Shown: positions 7,801 to 16,525, counted from the first letter of the stretch. The stretch: 41,846 bases of DNA from Clostridiales bacterium (GCA_022772585.1 JALEZN010000119.1:1-41846); one strand, 5' to 3'. The notes: generated by a model from the sequence alone, not told the origin. Made by a program: numbers and translations.

Positions 7801-7829
7801 TTGCAATTTGCACATTGCTGTGCTAAACT
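7801..7829 (+). promoter_or_regulatory. Candidate promoter of esterase/ATP-grasp operon
   Basis: TTGCAA (7801-7806) and TAAACT (7824-7829) with a 17-base spacer, about 40 bases before the first gene's ATG. Confidence 0.5.
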
Positions 7830-7868
7830 ACAAAAAATAAATCGCATCGACAGGAAAAGGACCTTGCC

Positions 7869-8636
7869 ATGGTAGAGAAATGGGATATCACCATTCCGGA
7901 GCTGACGGGAGACGAGACGCGCAGCGCCTACGTCTACGTACCGGAAATGTGTGTGCGGGAGCCGGAGCTGCGGCTCCCCGTGCTGTATATGTTCGACGGG
8001 CACAATGTGTTTTTTGACGAGGACGCCACCTACGGGAAGAGCTGGGGCATGGCCGAGTATATGGACGCCACAGAGACCCCCCTTATCATCGCGGCGGTGG
8101 AGTGCAACCACAGCCCGGACAACGGGAGACTGTCCGAGTACTCTCCCTACACCTTTGAGGACCCCAAGCTGGGCCGGGTGACCGGCCGGGGCAGGACCAC
8201 CATGGAGTGGCTGGTGCATACCTTTAAGCCGGAGATCGACCGGGAGTTCCCCACCCTGCCCGACCGGGCGCATACCTTCATCGCGGGCAGCTCCATGGGC
8301 GGACTGATGAGCCTGTTCGCCGTGATGGAGTACAACCGGGTATTCTCCCGGGCGGCGGCGCTCTCCCCCTCGGTATGGATCGCGGAGGAGAAACTGGAGC
8401 GGATGCTGCGGCGCTCCCGCATCGCCCCCGACACCGTGGTCTATATGGACTACGGCTCCCGGGAGCTGGGGTTCCATGAGAACATGGCGCGGCAGTTCCG
8501 GCATGTGGCCGGAGTGCTGCTGGAACGGCGGGTGATGCTGGACTGCCGCATCGTCCCCGGCGGCGACCACTGCGAGGCGAGCTGGGAGCGGCAGATCCCG
8601 TTTTTCATGAATACGCTGCTTTACGGCCTGGAGTAA
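7869..8636 (+). CDS. Alpha/beta-hydrolase esterase (enterochelin esterase/esterase D-like)
   Basis: A 255-residue serine esterase of the putative-esterase family (PF00756 type). The nucleophile elbow GSSMGG is at about residues 140-145. The acid is likely the Asp of YMDYGSRE, and the catalytic His lies in PGGDHCEASW. There is no signal peptide, so it acts in the cytoplasm. The N-terminal part LPVLYMFDGHNVFFDEDATYG matches the family's oxyanion-side loop. It is the first gene of a three-gene operon with a second esterase and an ATP-grasp ligase, spaced 18 bp from the next gene. The ester substrate is not known; family members cleave siderophore esters, S-formylglutathione or acyl sugars. Confidence 0.87.
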   Translation: MVEKWDITIPELTGDETRSAYVYVPEMCVREPELRLPVLYMFDGHNVFFDEDATYGKSWGMAEYMDATETPLIIAAVECNHSPDNGRLSEYSPYTFEDPKLGRVTGRGRTTMEWLVHTFKPEIDREFPTLPDRAHTFIAGSSMGGLMSLFAVMEYNRVFSRAAALSPSVWIAEEKLERMLRRSRIAPDTVVYMDYGSRELGFHENMARQFRHVAGVLLERRVMLDCRIVPGGDHCEASWERQIPFFMNTLLYGLE

Positions 8637-8654
8637 GGCGAGGAGGCGTCCGAG

Positions 8655-9410
8655 ATGGAGAGAGAATATATCAGACAGTACAGCCCGGCACTGGGACGGG
8701 ACATGGAGTGCAAGATTTACGGCCACGCCGGCCGCCCGGTGCTCTTTATCCCCTGCCAGGACGGCCGGTTCTTCGATTTTGAGGACTTTCACATGGCCGA
8801 GGTGTGGGCCCCCTGGATCGAGTCGGGCCAGGTGATGGTGTTCGCCATTGATACCATTGACCGGGAGACCTGGTCGGACAAGGGCGGCGATCCCTACTGG
8901 CGCATCCGGCGGCATGAGCAGTGGATGCGCTATATCACTGAAGAGATGGTCCCCTTTATTCAGGCAACGGCCCGTGAGCGCAACGGATGGGAGGGAGCGC
9001 CGGGGATCATGGCCTTCGGGTGCAGCCTGGGGGCCACCCACGCGGCCAACCTGTATTTCCGCTTCCCCGACCTCTTCGACGGGCTGCTGGCCCTCAGCGG
9101 CATCTATACCGCCGAATACGGCTTTGACGGCTATATGGACGAGGTGGTCTACCGCAATTCCCCGGTGCACTATCTGGGCGACATGCCCGCCGGCCACCCC
9201 TATATCGAAAAGTACAACCGCAACCGGGGGGTCATCTGTGTGGGCCAGGGCCCCTGGGAGCTGCCTGAGACCACCCGGCGGCTGGATGAGATTTTCCGGG
9301 AGAAATGCATCCATGTGTGGGTGGACTTCTGGGGCGGGGATGTGGAACATGATTGGCCCTGGTGGTATAAGCAGGTGTCCTATTTCGTGCCCAGGTTACT
9401 GGAGGCATGA
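8655..9410 (+). CDS. Second alpha/beta-hydrolase esterase of the operon
   Basis: A 251-residue alpha/beta hydrolase with nucleophile elbow GCSLGA (about residues 122-127) and a catalytic His near the C-terminus in VEHDWPWW; the acid is probably in the segment around VDFWGGD. The start ATG 8655 has GAGGAGGC at nine bases. It differs from the first esterase in its aromatic-rich termini, so the two are distant relatives, not recent duplicates. Members of this group are annotated only as esterase family proteins. Co-transcribed with the first esterase and the ATP-grasp enzyme, it may act on the same ester- or amide-linked small molecule. Cytoplasmic; no signal peptide. Confidence 0.83.
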   Translation: MEREYIRQYSPALGRDMECKIYGHAGRPVLFIPCQDGRFFDFEDFHMAEVWAPWIESGQVMVFAIDTIDRETWSDKGGDPYWRIRRHEQWMRYITEEMVPFIQATARERNGWEGAPGIMAFGCSLGATHAANLYFRFPDLFDGLLALSGIYTAEYGFDGYMDEVVYRNSPVHYLGDMPAGHPYIEKYNRNRGVICVGQGPWELPETTRRLDEIFREKCIHVWVDFWGGDVEHDWPWWYKQVSYFVPRLLEA

Positions 9411-9447
9411 GCTCCGGCCTACACCAGAGAGAAAAGAGAGTTGGCTT

Positions 9448-10641
9448 ATGAAAAACGTGGTATTTATCTCCCCCAACTTCCCCACCAACTACTGGCAGTT
9501 CTGCCGCGAGCTGAGGAACAACGGCATGAACGTGCTGGGCATCGGCGATCAGCCCTACGATGAGCTGGGCGGCGGGCTGAAGGACAGCCTGACCGAATAC
9601 TACAAGGTGGGCAGCCTGGAGGATTACGACCAGGTCTACCGGGCGGTGGCCTTCTTTATCTTCAAATACGGCCGCATCGACTGGCTGGAGTCCAACAACG
9701 AGTACTGGCTGGAGCAGGACGCCCGGCTGCGCACCGACTTCCACATCACCAGCGGCTTCCAGACCAGCGACATGCCCCGCATCAAGTACAAGTCCAAAAT
9801 GAAGGAGTATTATGCCCGGGTGGGCATCCCCACGGCCCGGTATCATCTGGTGGAGGGCCTGGAGGACTGCCGGGCCTTTATCGCGGAGGTGGGATATCCG
9901 GTGGTGGTCAAGCCGGACAACGGCGTGGGCGCCGCCCATACCTATAAGCTCTCCTGCGACCAGGACCTGGTACACTTCCTGGAGGAGATGCCCCGGGATG
10001 TACCTTACATCATGGAGGAGTTCGTCCACGCGGAGGTCAACTCCTACGACGCCATCATCGACGCCGACGGTGAGCCCATGTTCGAGACGGGCAACGTGAC
10101 CCCCATGTCCATCATGGACATCGTCAATGACAACGACAACTCCATTTACTACATTGTCAAGGACCTGCCCGAGGACACCAGGGCCGCCGGACGCGCCGCC
10201 GTGAAGAGCTTCGGGGTCAAGAGCCGCTTTGTCCACTTCGAGTTCTTCCGCCTGACCCGGGACCAGGAGGGACTGGGGAAGAAGGGACAGGTCATCGGCC
10301 TGGAGGTCAACATGCGGCCCTGCGGCGGCTTTACCCCCGATATGATCAACTTCGCCCACAGCACCAACGTGTACAAGATCTGGGCCGACATGATCGCCTT
10401 CGGCCGCTCGGATATGCCGGTGGGAGAGCACAGCTTCTGCGCCTTCGCCGGCCGGCGGGACGGGAAGGACTTCGTGCTGGACCACCGGGCGCTGATGGAG
10501 AAGTATGGCCCCCGGATGCGCATGGTGGACCGGATCCCCGACGCCCTGTCCGGCGCCATGGGCAACCAGATGTATGTGGCCACCTTCCCCACCCGGGAGG
10601 AGATGGACGCCTTTTACCGGGACGCGCTGGAGTGCCGGTAA
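9448..10641 (+). CDS. ATP-grasp domain carboxylate-amine ligase
   Basis: A 397-residue ATP-grasp enzyme. The N-terminal pre-ATP-grasp fold begins NVVFISPNFPTNYWQF. The nucleotide-binding lysine strand is YPVVVKPDNGVGAAHTYKL, the hinge is YIMEEFVHAEVNSYDAI, and the magnesium-binding Glu/Asn pair is in GLEVNMRPCGG near residue 290. The family joins a carboxylate to an amine or other nucleophile through an acyl phosphate. ATG 9448 is preceded only by a weak purine stretch, and the gene is 37 bases from the second esterase. With two esterases upstream it may build or modify a small peptide-like or acylated metabolite. The substrate cannot be told from sequence. Confidence 0.87.
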   Translation: MKNVVFISPNFPTNYWQFCRELRNNGMNVLGIGDQPYDELGGGLKDSLTEYYKVGSLEDYDQVYRAVAFFIFKYGRIDWLESNNEYWLEQDARLRTDFHITSGFQTSDMPRIKYKSKMKEYYARVGIPTARYHLVEGLEDCRAFIAEVGYPVVVKPDNGVGAAHTYKLSCDQDLVHFLEEMPRDVPYIMEEFVHAEVNSYDAIIDADGEPMFETGNVTPMSIMDIVNDNDNSIYYIVKDLPEDTRAAGRAAVKSFGVKSRFVHFEFFRLTRDQEGLGKKGQVIGLEVNMRPCGGFTPDMINFAHSTNVYKIWADMIAFGRSDMPVGEHSFCAFAGRRDGKDFVLDHRALMEKYGPRMRMVDRIPDALSGAMGNQMYVATFPTREEMDAFYRDALECR

Positions 10642-10656
10642 GGCAAAAGAGAACAG

Positions 10657-10696
10657 AAAACGCCCCCGGAACGCATGCCGTTCCGGGGGCGTTTTT
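10657..10696. terminator. Bidirectional terminator between ATP-grasp gene and subtilase
   Basis: A near-perfect stem from 10657-10673 and 10679-10695 around a 5-nt loop, with A run on the left and T run on the right. It can end the plus-strand esterase operon and the minus-strand subtilase unit. Confidence 0.9.
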
Positions 10697-10703
10697 ACGC
10701 CGG

Positions 10704-13181
10704 TCAGGTGATGCTCAGGGTGCGGAGGGTATCGGTGAGGGAGGCGCCGGTATAGAAGCGGTCGGCGTAGAACAGGGAGAAGGCCACCACATAGTTCCCT
10801 GAGGGGAGATCCAGATCCGAGGTGTTCAGGATATAGGTCACGGCAGAGGAGCCGCCGTCGTAGTACCGGGAGCCGGCCTCCACCCAGCCGCCGGTGACGC
10901 CGGGGGCGTAGAGCCCGCACCAGAGGACCAGGGGATGGGAGCCCGCCTCATAGGGGATGGGGGTGTCCACGTCCAGAACAAAGATGGCAGCCCCGTTGTT
11001 GGACACGGAGGCGGGGCCAGAGCGGACGTTAATGGTGAACTGGTCGCTGGCGTAATCGGTGACCCGCACATTGCACAGGGCGCTCCTGCCGCCGGAGGCG
11101 GCAGTGATCTGGCAGTCGCCCGCACCAACGGCGGTGACCACGCCGCCGCTGGAGACGGTGGCCACAGAGGGATCGGAAGTGCTCCAGACCACCTGGCTGT
11201 CATCAGCGTTCTGGGGGGAGACCACGGCGATCAGAGTCTGCCGGCCGCCGGGAGTCAGATGGAGCAGCGAGGCGGAAAGAACCACCTTTTCCACCGGCAC
11301 GCTGCCGGCAAGGACTGTGACCGGCAGGGGGGCGGGAAGGGTCACGCCGTCTGCCGCGGCAAGACGGAAGGTGAGAACGGTGGAGCCGGCGGAGAGGCCG
11401 GTGACCGTGCCGCCTGAGACCGAGAGGACCGAGGGGTCGGCGGCGGCGAGCTGGGCGCGCTGGGTGACGTCGGCCTCGGAGCCGTCGCTGTACCGGGCGT
11501 AGAGGCGGACAGAGGCGGACTGCCCCTGGCGGAGCTGGAGGGAGGTGAGGGACCAGCGGTAGCTCTGGAGGACGGGAGCGGCAGGCTCGGGTTCCGGTTC
11601 GGGTTCGGGCTGTGGGGTGGGCGTGACCACCGGGGAGGGGGTGGGCTCAGGTGTGGGTTCCGGTCCCTCCAGGGCGGAATACAGGTTCAGGATGCCCACG
11701 CCGCAGCCGGAGTCCGACTGGGGAAAGGGGACGGTCAGGTCCTGAAGGGCGTCCTCCAGCTCGGCAGGGGCATAGTCCCGCCGGGAGAGGAGAACCGCCC
11801 CCGCCGCCGCCGCCAGGGGGGCGGAGAAGGAGGTGCCGTCCCGGGTCTCGGTGCGGCCGCCACGGCCAACAGAGGAGATGGAGGCCCCCGGAGCCGACAG
11901 GTCCACCGAGCTCCCACGGTTGGTGAAGGCGGCGGGGCGGTCATCGACGTCGGTGGCGGCCACCACAACGGCCTCCTCCACGCCGGCGGGGGAGTAGAGG
12001 GCGGTGCCGGTCCCCCGGTTGCCTGCCGAGCAGACCACGGTGACGCCACGGGCGGTGAGGTCACGGACGGCGGCATCCACCGCGGCGTTGCGGGGCATGG
12101 AGAGGGACATGTTCACCAGGTCCGCACCCTGGTCCCCGGCGTAGCGGAGAGCGGCTACGAAGAGGCTGAGATAGGAGCAGAAGCCGTCCTCGTCAAAGAG
12201 CTTCAGGGGCAGGATATGGACATTCTCGGGGGTATAGGCGGCGATGAGGCCGCTGACAAAGGTGCCGTGGCCAAAATCGTCCGCCGGGACGCCGGCGCGG
12301 CCGGAGAGAAAGTCGAAGCCGCCGGTGACGCGGTTGCGGAAGAGGTCCGGACTGCTGTCCAGCCCCGAGTCGATGACCGCCACGGTGACGGAACGGTCCC
12401 CGCCCTGGCGGGCGAAATCGGACAAGCCGCAGCGCTCGTCCTGCCAGCCGGCGGAGGCGCTGCCCTGGAGGGAGGCGTCCGCCGGGGCGTCGGGCCAGGC
12501 GGGGATGCCCCGGCGCTCCAGTGTGTCCAGCGCGGCGGCGGTATCCGCCACAGTGGAGTAGACCAGCACCCGGGCGCCGCCCCCCAGGTCCAGGACATCC
12601 TCGGGATGGGTGTCGGGCAGGAGGCCGTCATACTGGACCAGGAGCCGCCGGCTCTGGCAGGGCTGGGTAATGGTGACCTGCTGGGTATCGGGGTCCCAGT
12701 CCACCTGGCAGGAGAGACTTTCGCTGACAGCCCGGACGGGGAGGAAGGTGCGGTTCTGGGCATACATGGGAGGAGCGTCCAGCAGGACCTCCCGGCCGTC
12801 CACCCGCATGACTGCCTCCCCGCCGGAGAGCTCCACACAGGTGCCGTCGCCGCCGGTGATGGAGACCACGCCGTCCTCATAGGCGATGTCGCCCCCCAGG
12901 GACTCCACCAGGGCCCGGGCCGGGAGAAGGGTGCGGGAGTTGACGGTCTGGGGGGTGATCCCCGCCTGGTCGGGATCGATGGGGCGCGTCTCGCCGTCCA
13001 CCACCATGTTGGTGCTGCCCAGAGTAAACTGGACGGAGCCCACATAATCATCGCTCCGGGCGCAGAGGCGGGAGAGTTCGATATAGTCGTCCCCGGCGGA
13101 AGCAGAGAATACGGCCCCGGCGGCGGGAAGCAGGCCGGTGAGCAGGGTCAGCACCAGGACAGCGGAACACAGGCGTTTCAT
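10704..13181 (-). CDS. Secreted subtilisin-like serine protease with copper amine oxidase-type and Ig-like domains (copy 1)
   Basis: An 825-residue exported S8 protease. A signal peptide covers about residues 1-28 (Lys-Arg, then a Leu/Val core). Next is a copper-amine-oxidase N-terminal-like (stalk) region with the paired motifs RTLLPARALVE and RTFLPVRAVSE (about 40-175), a short propeptide-like domain (about 180-235), and the catalytic domain with Asp in AVIDSGLD (about 270), His in FGHGTFVSG (about 304) and Ser in DGTSFSAP (about 449). A Pro/Glu/Thr-rich linker (about 505-533) leads to two Ig-like BIG_2-type repeats, with signatures VTGLSAGSTVLTF and VTAVGAGDCQITA, and a C-terminal beta domain. 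Triad intact. It is the distal gene of a tandem pair; GAAAGGAG precedes ATG 13181. Likely cell-surface or secreted protein degradation. Confidence 0.92.
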   Translation of the reverse strand: MKRLCSAVLVLTLLTGLLPAAGAVFSASAGDDYIELSRLCARSDDYVGSVQFTLGSTNMVVDGETRPIDPDQAGITPQTVNSRTLLPARALVESLGGDIAYEDGVVSITGGDGTCVELSGGEAVMRVDGREVLLDAPPMYAQNRTFLPVRAVSESLSCQVDWDPDTQQVTITQPCQSRRLLVQYDGLLPDTHPEDVLDLGGGARVLVYSTVADTAAALDTLERRGIPAWPDAPADASLQGSASAGWQDERCGLSDFARQGGDRSVTVAVIDSGLDSSPDLFRNRVTGGFDFLSGRAGVPADDFGHGTFVSGLIAAYTPENVHILPLKLFDEDGFCSYLSLFVAALRYAGDQGADLVNMSLSMPRNAAVDAAVRDLTARGVTVVCSAGNRGTGTALYSPAGVEEAVVVAATDVDDRPAAFTNRGSSVDLSAPGASISSVGRGGRTETRDGTSFSAPLAAAAGAVLLSRRDYAPAELEDALQDLTVPFPQSDSGCGVGILNLYSALEGPEPTPEPTPSPVVTPTPQPEPEPEPEPAAPVLQSYRWSLTSLQLRQGQSASVRLYARYSDGSEADVTQRAQLAAADPSVLSVSGGTVTGLSAGSTVLTFRLAAADGVTLPAPLPVTVLAGSVPVEKVVLSASLLHLTPGGRQTLIAVVSPQNADDSQVVWSTSDPSVATVSSGGVVTAVGAGDCQITAASGGRSALCNVRVTDYASDQFTINVRSGPASVSNNGAAIFVLDVDTPIPYEAGSHPLVLWCGLYAPGVTGGWVEAGSRYYDGGSSAVTYILNTSDLDLPSGNYVVAFSLFYADRFYTGASLTDTLRTLSIT

Positions 13182-13217
13182 AGCGGGCTCCTTTCAGACG
13201 GATGGACGGATGGGGGA

Positions 13218-13250
13218 CCGTGCCCGGGACCTTGGGGGCCCCGGGCACGG
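13218..13250. other. Perfect 11-bp stem-loop between the tandem subtilase genes
   Basis: CCGTGCCCGGG (13218-13228) and CCCGGGCACGG (13240-13250) form a perfect stem with an 11-nt loop. There is no T run on either strand, so it is more likely an mRNA-processing or stabilising element, or a weak partial terminator, between the two minus-strand genes. Confidence 0.45.
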
Positions 13251-13260
13251 ATGACTGATG

Positions 13261-15753
13261 TTACTTTACCTGGATTTCCAGCAGGGGAGGCAGGGTGAGC
13301 TGGGTGTTGGGGATCTCCTTGAGCCAGAGGTAGCAGGTGCCGGGGCCAACAGCGGTGAGCTTACCGCTGGAGGAGATGGTGCACACCGAGGAGTCGGAGG
13401 TGAAGGGCTGGCACTGCCCGGTGAGCTTGATCATCCTGCCGTCGATGGTCTCGCCGTAGATGTCCACCTGGATGGAACGGCCCTGGGAGAGGGTGAGGCT
13501 GGTGGAGGTGTTGCCCGTGTTGGACACGACCCAGGAGAGCTTCTGATAGACCACGGGGTCGGGCTTGGCGGCGGGCTCAGTAACGGTGACCTTCAGAGGG
13601 GCGGGGACGCCCACCGAGTCGGTGGCGGCGAACTGGAAGGAGAGAAGGGTGCTGCCGGTCTTCAGGCCGGACACGGTGCCGCCGCCGCTGACGGTGGCCA
13701 CGGAAGAATCCAGCACATAGAGGGTGGCCTTGGAGGTGACGTCGGTCTTTTTGCCGGAGGACCAGACCGCGCACAGGGAGACCTGGGCTTTCTCACCCAC
13801 AGCCACGGTCACGTCGGAGCAGCCCCACTCGTAGCGGACGATGGAGTCGCCGGGCTGGGGATCGGCGGGAGCGTCGGCGGTGACATCCACGGTGACGGGG
13901 ACGGGAACGGTGACGCCGTCAGGCGCGGCCACCGTCATGGAAATCAGGGCGCGGCCCTGGGAGAGGGCGGTGACGGCGCCGTCACTGGTGACGGAGGCCA
14001 CCGCGGGGGCGCTGGAGGTGAGGGCGCAGGAGACGGTCACATCCTTACGGGTATTGTCGGAGTAACGGGCGTAGACCTTCACGCCGGCGCTGCCGCCCAC
14101 CTTCAGGGAGAGGCTGGCGGGGCTGTACTCGTAGGCCACGATGGTGGGCTGGTCAGGCTCGGGGGAAGGCGCAGGAGTGCCGCCGCCGGGGAGGTCGGCC
14201 CTGCTCATGTCCAGGAAGCCGCAGCCCATGTACTTGTCGGTCCAGGTGCCGCCGGTGGTGGCGGAGCGGACCTTGCTCTCCAACTGGGCGGGGGTGAGAG
14301 ACTTGCCGGTGGCCAGGTCCAGCAGCACGGCGGCGGCCGAGGCGTGGGGCGCGGCCATGGAGGTGCCGCTGAGGGTCTTCCAGGTGTTGCCGGGGGCACA
14401 GGATTTGACGCTGACGCCGGGAGCCATCAGGTCCACGCTCTCACCGTAGTTGGTGAAGTAGGCCTTTGCGTGCCCGGAGTCTCCCGCGGAGGCCACCACC
14501 ATGCCGGGGGTGGTGACGTGGGCGGGACAGTAGTTCACGGTGTCGCTGCTGTCATTGCCGGCGGCAGCCACCACCAGAGTTCCTTTCTGAATGGCATAGT
14601 CGAGACCCGCGTCCATCACGTCGCTGCTGCCCCGGCTGCCGCCCAGGCTGAGGTTGATCACGTCGGCGCCCTGGTCGGCGGCCCACTTGATGCCGGCCAC
14701 CACCGTGGAGCTGGAGCCGGAGCCCCGCTCATTGAGGACACGGACAGGGAGGATCTTCACGGGAGCGTCACCGGAGCAGTCCAGGATGGTACCGGCCACG
14801 TGGGTGCCGTGGTAATGGCCGTCATCCGCGTCATTGTCGCCATCCACAAAGTCACGGCCGGAGAGGACCCGGCCCTGAAGAAAGGAGTGGCTGTCATCCA
14901 CGCCGGTGTCCACCACCGCTACCACGCCCTCGCCGGAGAAGGAACGGCCGTCGGTGAAGTCGTCAAAGTGGCAGTCCTCCACGCCCCAGGAGTAGTGCTC
15001 GCCCTGAGCGGAGGCGCCGGAAGAGGCGGTATCGTCCACCGGGGGAATGTACAGGTCGGGGGAGACGGTGACACCGTCAGACTCCAGACGCTGGAGGGCC
15101 TCTCTGGCCTGGGCGGGTGTGGAGAACTGGAGGACCCAGAGACCGGTGCCGTCGGTGATAACGGTCTCAGCGTCCAGATCACCGGCGTCCAGATCATCGG
15201 CCCAGGCCAGGACGCGGCAGGTCTGGTAGGGGGCGGTGAGGGTGACGGTGGAGGTGGCCTGGTCCCAGTTCACGTCCAGGTCCAGGGCCTCGGCCACCGC
15301 CCGGACAGGTAAGTAGGTACGGCCGTTGCGGGCGTAAGCGGGAGCATCCAGAGCGCAGAGCTGGGAATTGAGGGTCATGGAGCTTCGGCCGATGGGACAG
15401 CGGATCTCGTCGCCATAGGGGTTGGTGATGATCACGGTCTGGGTGGCGGCGTCATAGTCCACGTCGGCGCCGGCCGCCTCCGCGATGGCGCGGATGGGGA
15501 GCATGGTGCGGTTGTTCTGCACGTCGGGAGCTACGTCCATGCGCTCCTCCACGCCGTCCAGGGTGAGGATGTTGGAACCGATGGTCAGCTCCATGGAGCC
15601 GAAGTAGTGGGAGTCGTCCTGGCTCTGGATGAGCCGGGAAAGCTCTTTGTAGAAGCCGGTGTTGGTGCTGGAATAGGAGGCCGCGTGAGCAGAGGGAAGC
15701 AGGGTGGCGGCGGCCAGCCCAAGAGCGAGGGCCTGCTTGAAGATGGGTTTCAT
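13261..15753 (-). CDS. Secreted subtilisin-like serine protease with copper amine oxidase-type and Ig-like domains (copy 2)
   Basis: An 830-residue exported S8 protease, paralogous to its downstream neighbour and with the same layout. It has a signal peptide (about 1-25), a copper-amine-oxidase N-terminal-like region with RTMLPIRAIAE and RTYLPVRAVAE, then the catalytic domain with Asp in AVVDTGVDDSH (about 281), His in YHGTHVAGT (about 314) and Ser in SGTSMAAP (about 464), followed by three or so Ig-like repeats (VTALSQGRALISM, VSGLKTGSTLLSF, LTAVGPGTCYLWL). The linker is shorter than in copy 1. ATG 15753 follows AAGGAGGAAC. The active site is complete, and divergence between copies is considerable, so the duplication is old. 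Likely substrates are extracellular or surface proteins. Confidence 0.92.
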   Translation of the reverse strand: MKPIFKQALALGLAAATLLPSAHAASYSSTNTGFYKELSRLIQSQDDSHYFGSMELTIGSNILTLDGVEERMDVAPDVQNNRTMLPIRAIAEAAGADVDYDAATQTVIITNPYGDEIRCPIGRSSMTLNSQLCALDAPAYARNGRTYLPVRAVAEALDLDVNWDQATSTVTLTAPYQTCRVLAWADDLDAGDLDAETVITDGTGLWVLQFSTPAQAREALQRLESDGVTVSPDLYIPPVDDTASSGASAQGEHYSWGVEDCHFDDFTDGRSFSGEGVVAVVDTGVDDSHSFLQGRVLSGRDFVDGDNDADDGHYHGTHVAGTILDCSGDAPVKILPVRVLNERGSGSSSTVVAGIKWAADQGADVINLSLGGSRGSSDVMDAGLDYAIQKGTLVVAAAGNDSSDTVNYCPAHVTTPGMVVASAGDSGHAKAYFTNYGESVDLMAPGVSVKSCAPGNTWKTLSGTSMAAPHASAAAVLLDLATGKSLTPAQLESKVRSATTGGTWTDKYMGCGFLDMSRADLPGGGTPAPSPEPDQPTIVAYEYSPASLSLKVGGSAGVKVYARYSDNTRKDVTVSCALTSSAPAVASVTSDGAVTALSQGRALISMTVAAPDGVTVPVPVTVDVTADAPADPQPGDSIVRYEWGCSDVTVAVGEKAQVSLCAVWSSGKKTDVTSKATLYVLDSSVATVSGGGTVSGLKTGSTLLSFQFAATDSVGVPAPLKVTVTEPAAKPDPVVYQKLSWVVSNTGNTSTSLTLSQGRSIQVDIYGETIDGRMIKLTGQCQPFTSDSSVCTISSSGKLTAVGPGTCYLWLKEIPNTQLTLPPLLEIQVK

Positions 15754-15960
15754 AATGTTCCTCCTTCATGAAAAACAGGTAAGTGGATGGTACAGGATGT
15801 TCTGTCGGGAGACCACCGGAGAGAACCGGGACCATTGTCTCGCAGAAGGAACGGAATGGATCAGGCATCCGGTTTTCACGTTCGCGTCCGGTCCCTAGTC
15901 CGGTGTGGGACCATCATATCCCTTTTTCGGAGGAGAAGATATGAAGCAACTGTTTAATAC

Positions 15961-16006
15961 AAAAAAAGAGACTGGCTCAGATAGAAAAAACTTCCATCTG
16001 AGCCAG
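15961..16006 (-). terminator. Terminator of the minus-strand XRE gene
   Basis: CTGGCTCAGAT (15972-15982) and ATCTGAGCCAG (15996-16006) form a perfect 11-bp stem. On the minus strand it is followed by TCTC and a seven-T run (15967-15961). It lies 12 bases past the XRE stop codon. Confidence 0.85.
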
Positions 16007-16018
16007 AAATCTGCTCCG

Positions 16019-16285
16019 CTATCGGCTTTTGATATCATCCGTTTCGACCTCCTGAAAGACCAGGATGTCATCTACCCGCACATCAAAAAGACGGCTGAGG
16101 GAAAAAAGGGCGCAGACGCTGGGCTTGAGCGTCCCAGAGGTCCAGCCGTAGTAGGTACGGGAGGAGGTAAGGCCGCAGACGTCCAGAAGGACATCCATGG
16201 GGACTCCTTTTTCCCGGCGCAGGGCCTTGATGCGCGCCCCGGTGGCGTGGAGGTCGAGTTTATAGATCCTACGGTATGGTTCCAT
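16019..16285 (-). CDS. Small XRE-family DNA-binding regulator
   Basis: An 88-residue protein consisting almost only of an XRE/Cro-type helix-turn-helix: ARIKALRREKGVPMDVLLDV, then a recognition helix around SRTYYGWTSGTLKP, and a final LSRLFDVRVDDILV. I choose ATG 16285 because AAAGGAG lies nine bases upstream; the ATG three codons earlier touches the Shine-Dalgarno. It has its own TTGACA/TATAAT promoter and terminator. It is divergent from a second small XRE gene of the same shape, and a palindrome overlaps that gene's promoter, so mutual or auto-repression is likely. There is no partner toxin or phage gene beside it. Confidence 0.85.
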   Translation of the reverse strand: MEPYRRIYKLDLHATGARIKALRREKGVPMDVLLDVCGLTSSRTYYGWTSGTLKPSVCALFSLSRLFDVRVDDILVFQEVETDDIKSR

Positions 16286-16355
16286 TCCGGTCATCTCCTT
16301 TCTGCAATTCAGAAAACGGAGCGTGACCCGGCGGAGGCCGGCGGAGCCTGAGCCC

Positions 16356-16385
16356 ATTATAGCCCCCGGGGGACGGAACTGTCAA
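16356..16385 (-). promoter_or_regulatory. Strong promoter for the minus-strand XRE gene
   Basis: On the minus strand, consensus TTGACA (16385-16380) and consensus TATAAT (16361-16356) with an 18-base spacer, about 70 bases before the ATG at 16285. Confidence 0.8.
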
Positions 16386-16406
16386 TTCCGGCCGGGGAAA
16401 GAACGC

Positions 16407-16435
16407 TTGCGGCGGGGAAGGAGCGGGAGTATAAT
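16407..16435 (+). promoter_or_regulatory. Promoter of the plus-strand XRE gene
   Basis: TTGCGG (16407-16412), 17 bases, then consensus TATAAT (16430-16435). The leader to ATG 16543 is about 100 nt and structured. Confidence 0.7.
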
Positions 16436-16448
16436 AAAAAATACTCCC
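16425..16448. promoter_or_regulatory. Operator-like palindrome overlapping the -10 box
   Basis: GGGAGTAT (16425-16432), 8 bases, ATACTCCC (16441-16448): a perfect 8-bp inverted repeat that covers the TATAAT box and start site of the plus-strand XRE promoter. Position and symmetry fit repression by an XRE dimer from either flanking gene. The binding protein is inferred. Confidence 0.6.
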
Positions 16449-16471
16449 GAAGCGCGGAGGGGCCCCGGAGC

Positions 16472-16525
16472 CATGTATGGGGATCACAGAGGCGATTGAC
16501 CTGGCTGGATCCAGGTCCATACATG
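16472..16525 (+). promoter_or_regulatory. Structured 5' leader of the plus-strand XRE gene
   Basis: CATGTATGG (16472-16480) pairs with CCATACATG (16517-16525), and inside it ACCTGG (16499-16504) pairs with CCAGGT (16511-16516). The structure ends about six bases before the GGGAGGTG ribosome site and may modulate translation, or be a second protein-binding palindrome in DNA. Confidence 0.4.

Noticed and set aside
11581..11670. Tandem short repeat (GGTTCGGGTTC-like)
   Set aside because: It is the coding sequence of the Pro/Glu/Thr-rich linker of the subtilase, not an independent repeat element.
15890..15912. GGTCCC...GGGACC inverted repeat upstream of the second subtilase
   Set aside because: Only 6 bp per arm in GC-rich DNA and beside a weak -10-like TATGAT without a -35; not strong enough to list as an operator.
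15941..16351. Plus-strand ORF with a good AGGAGAAG site before ATG 15941
   Set aside because: It would read straight through the minus-strand terminator hairpin and then antisense through the XRE gene; the RBS resemblance appears accidental.
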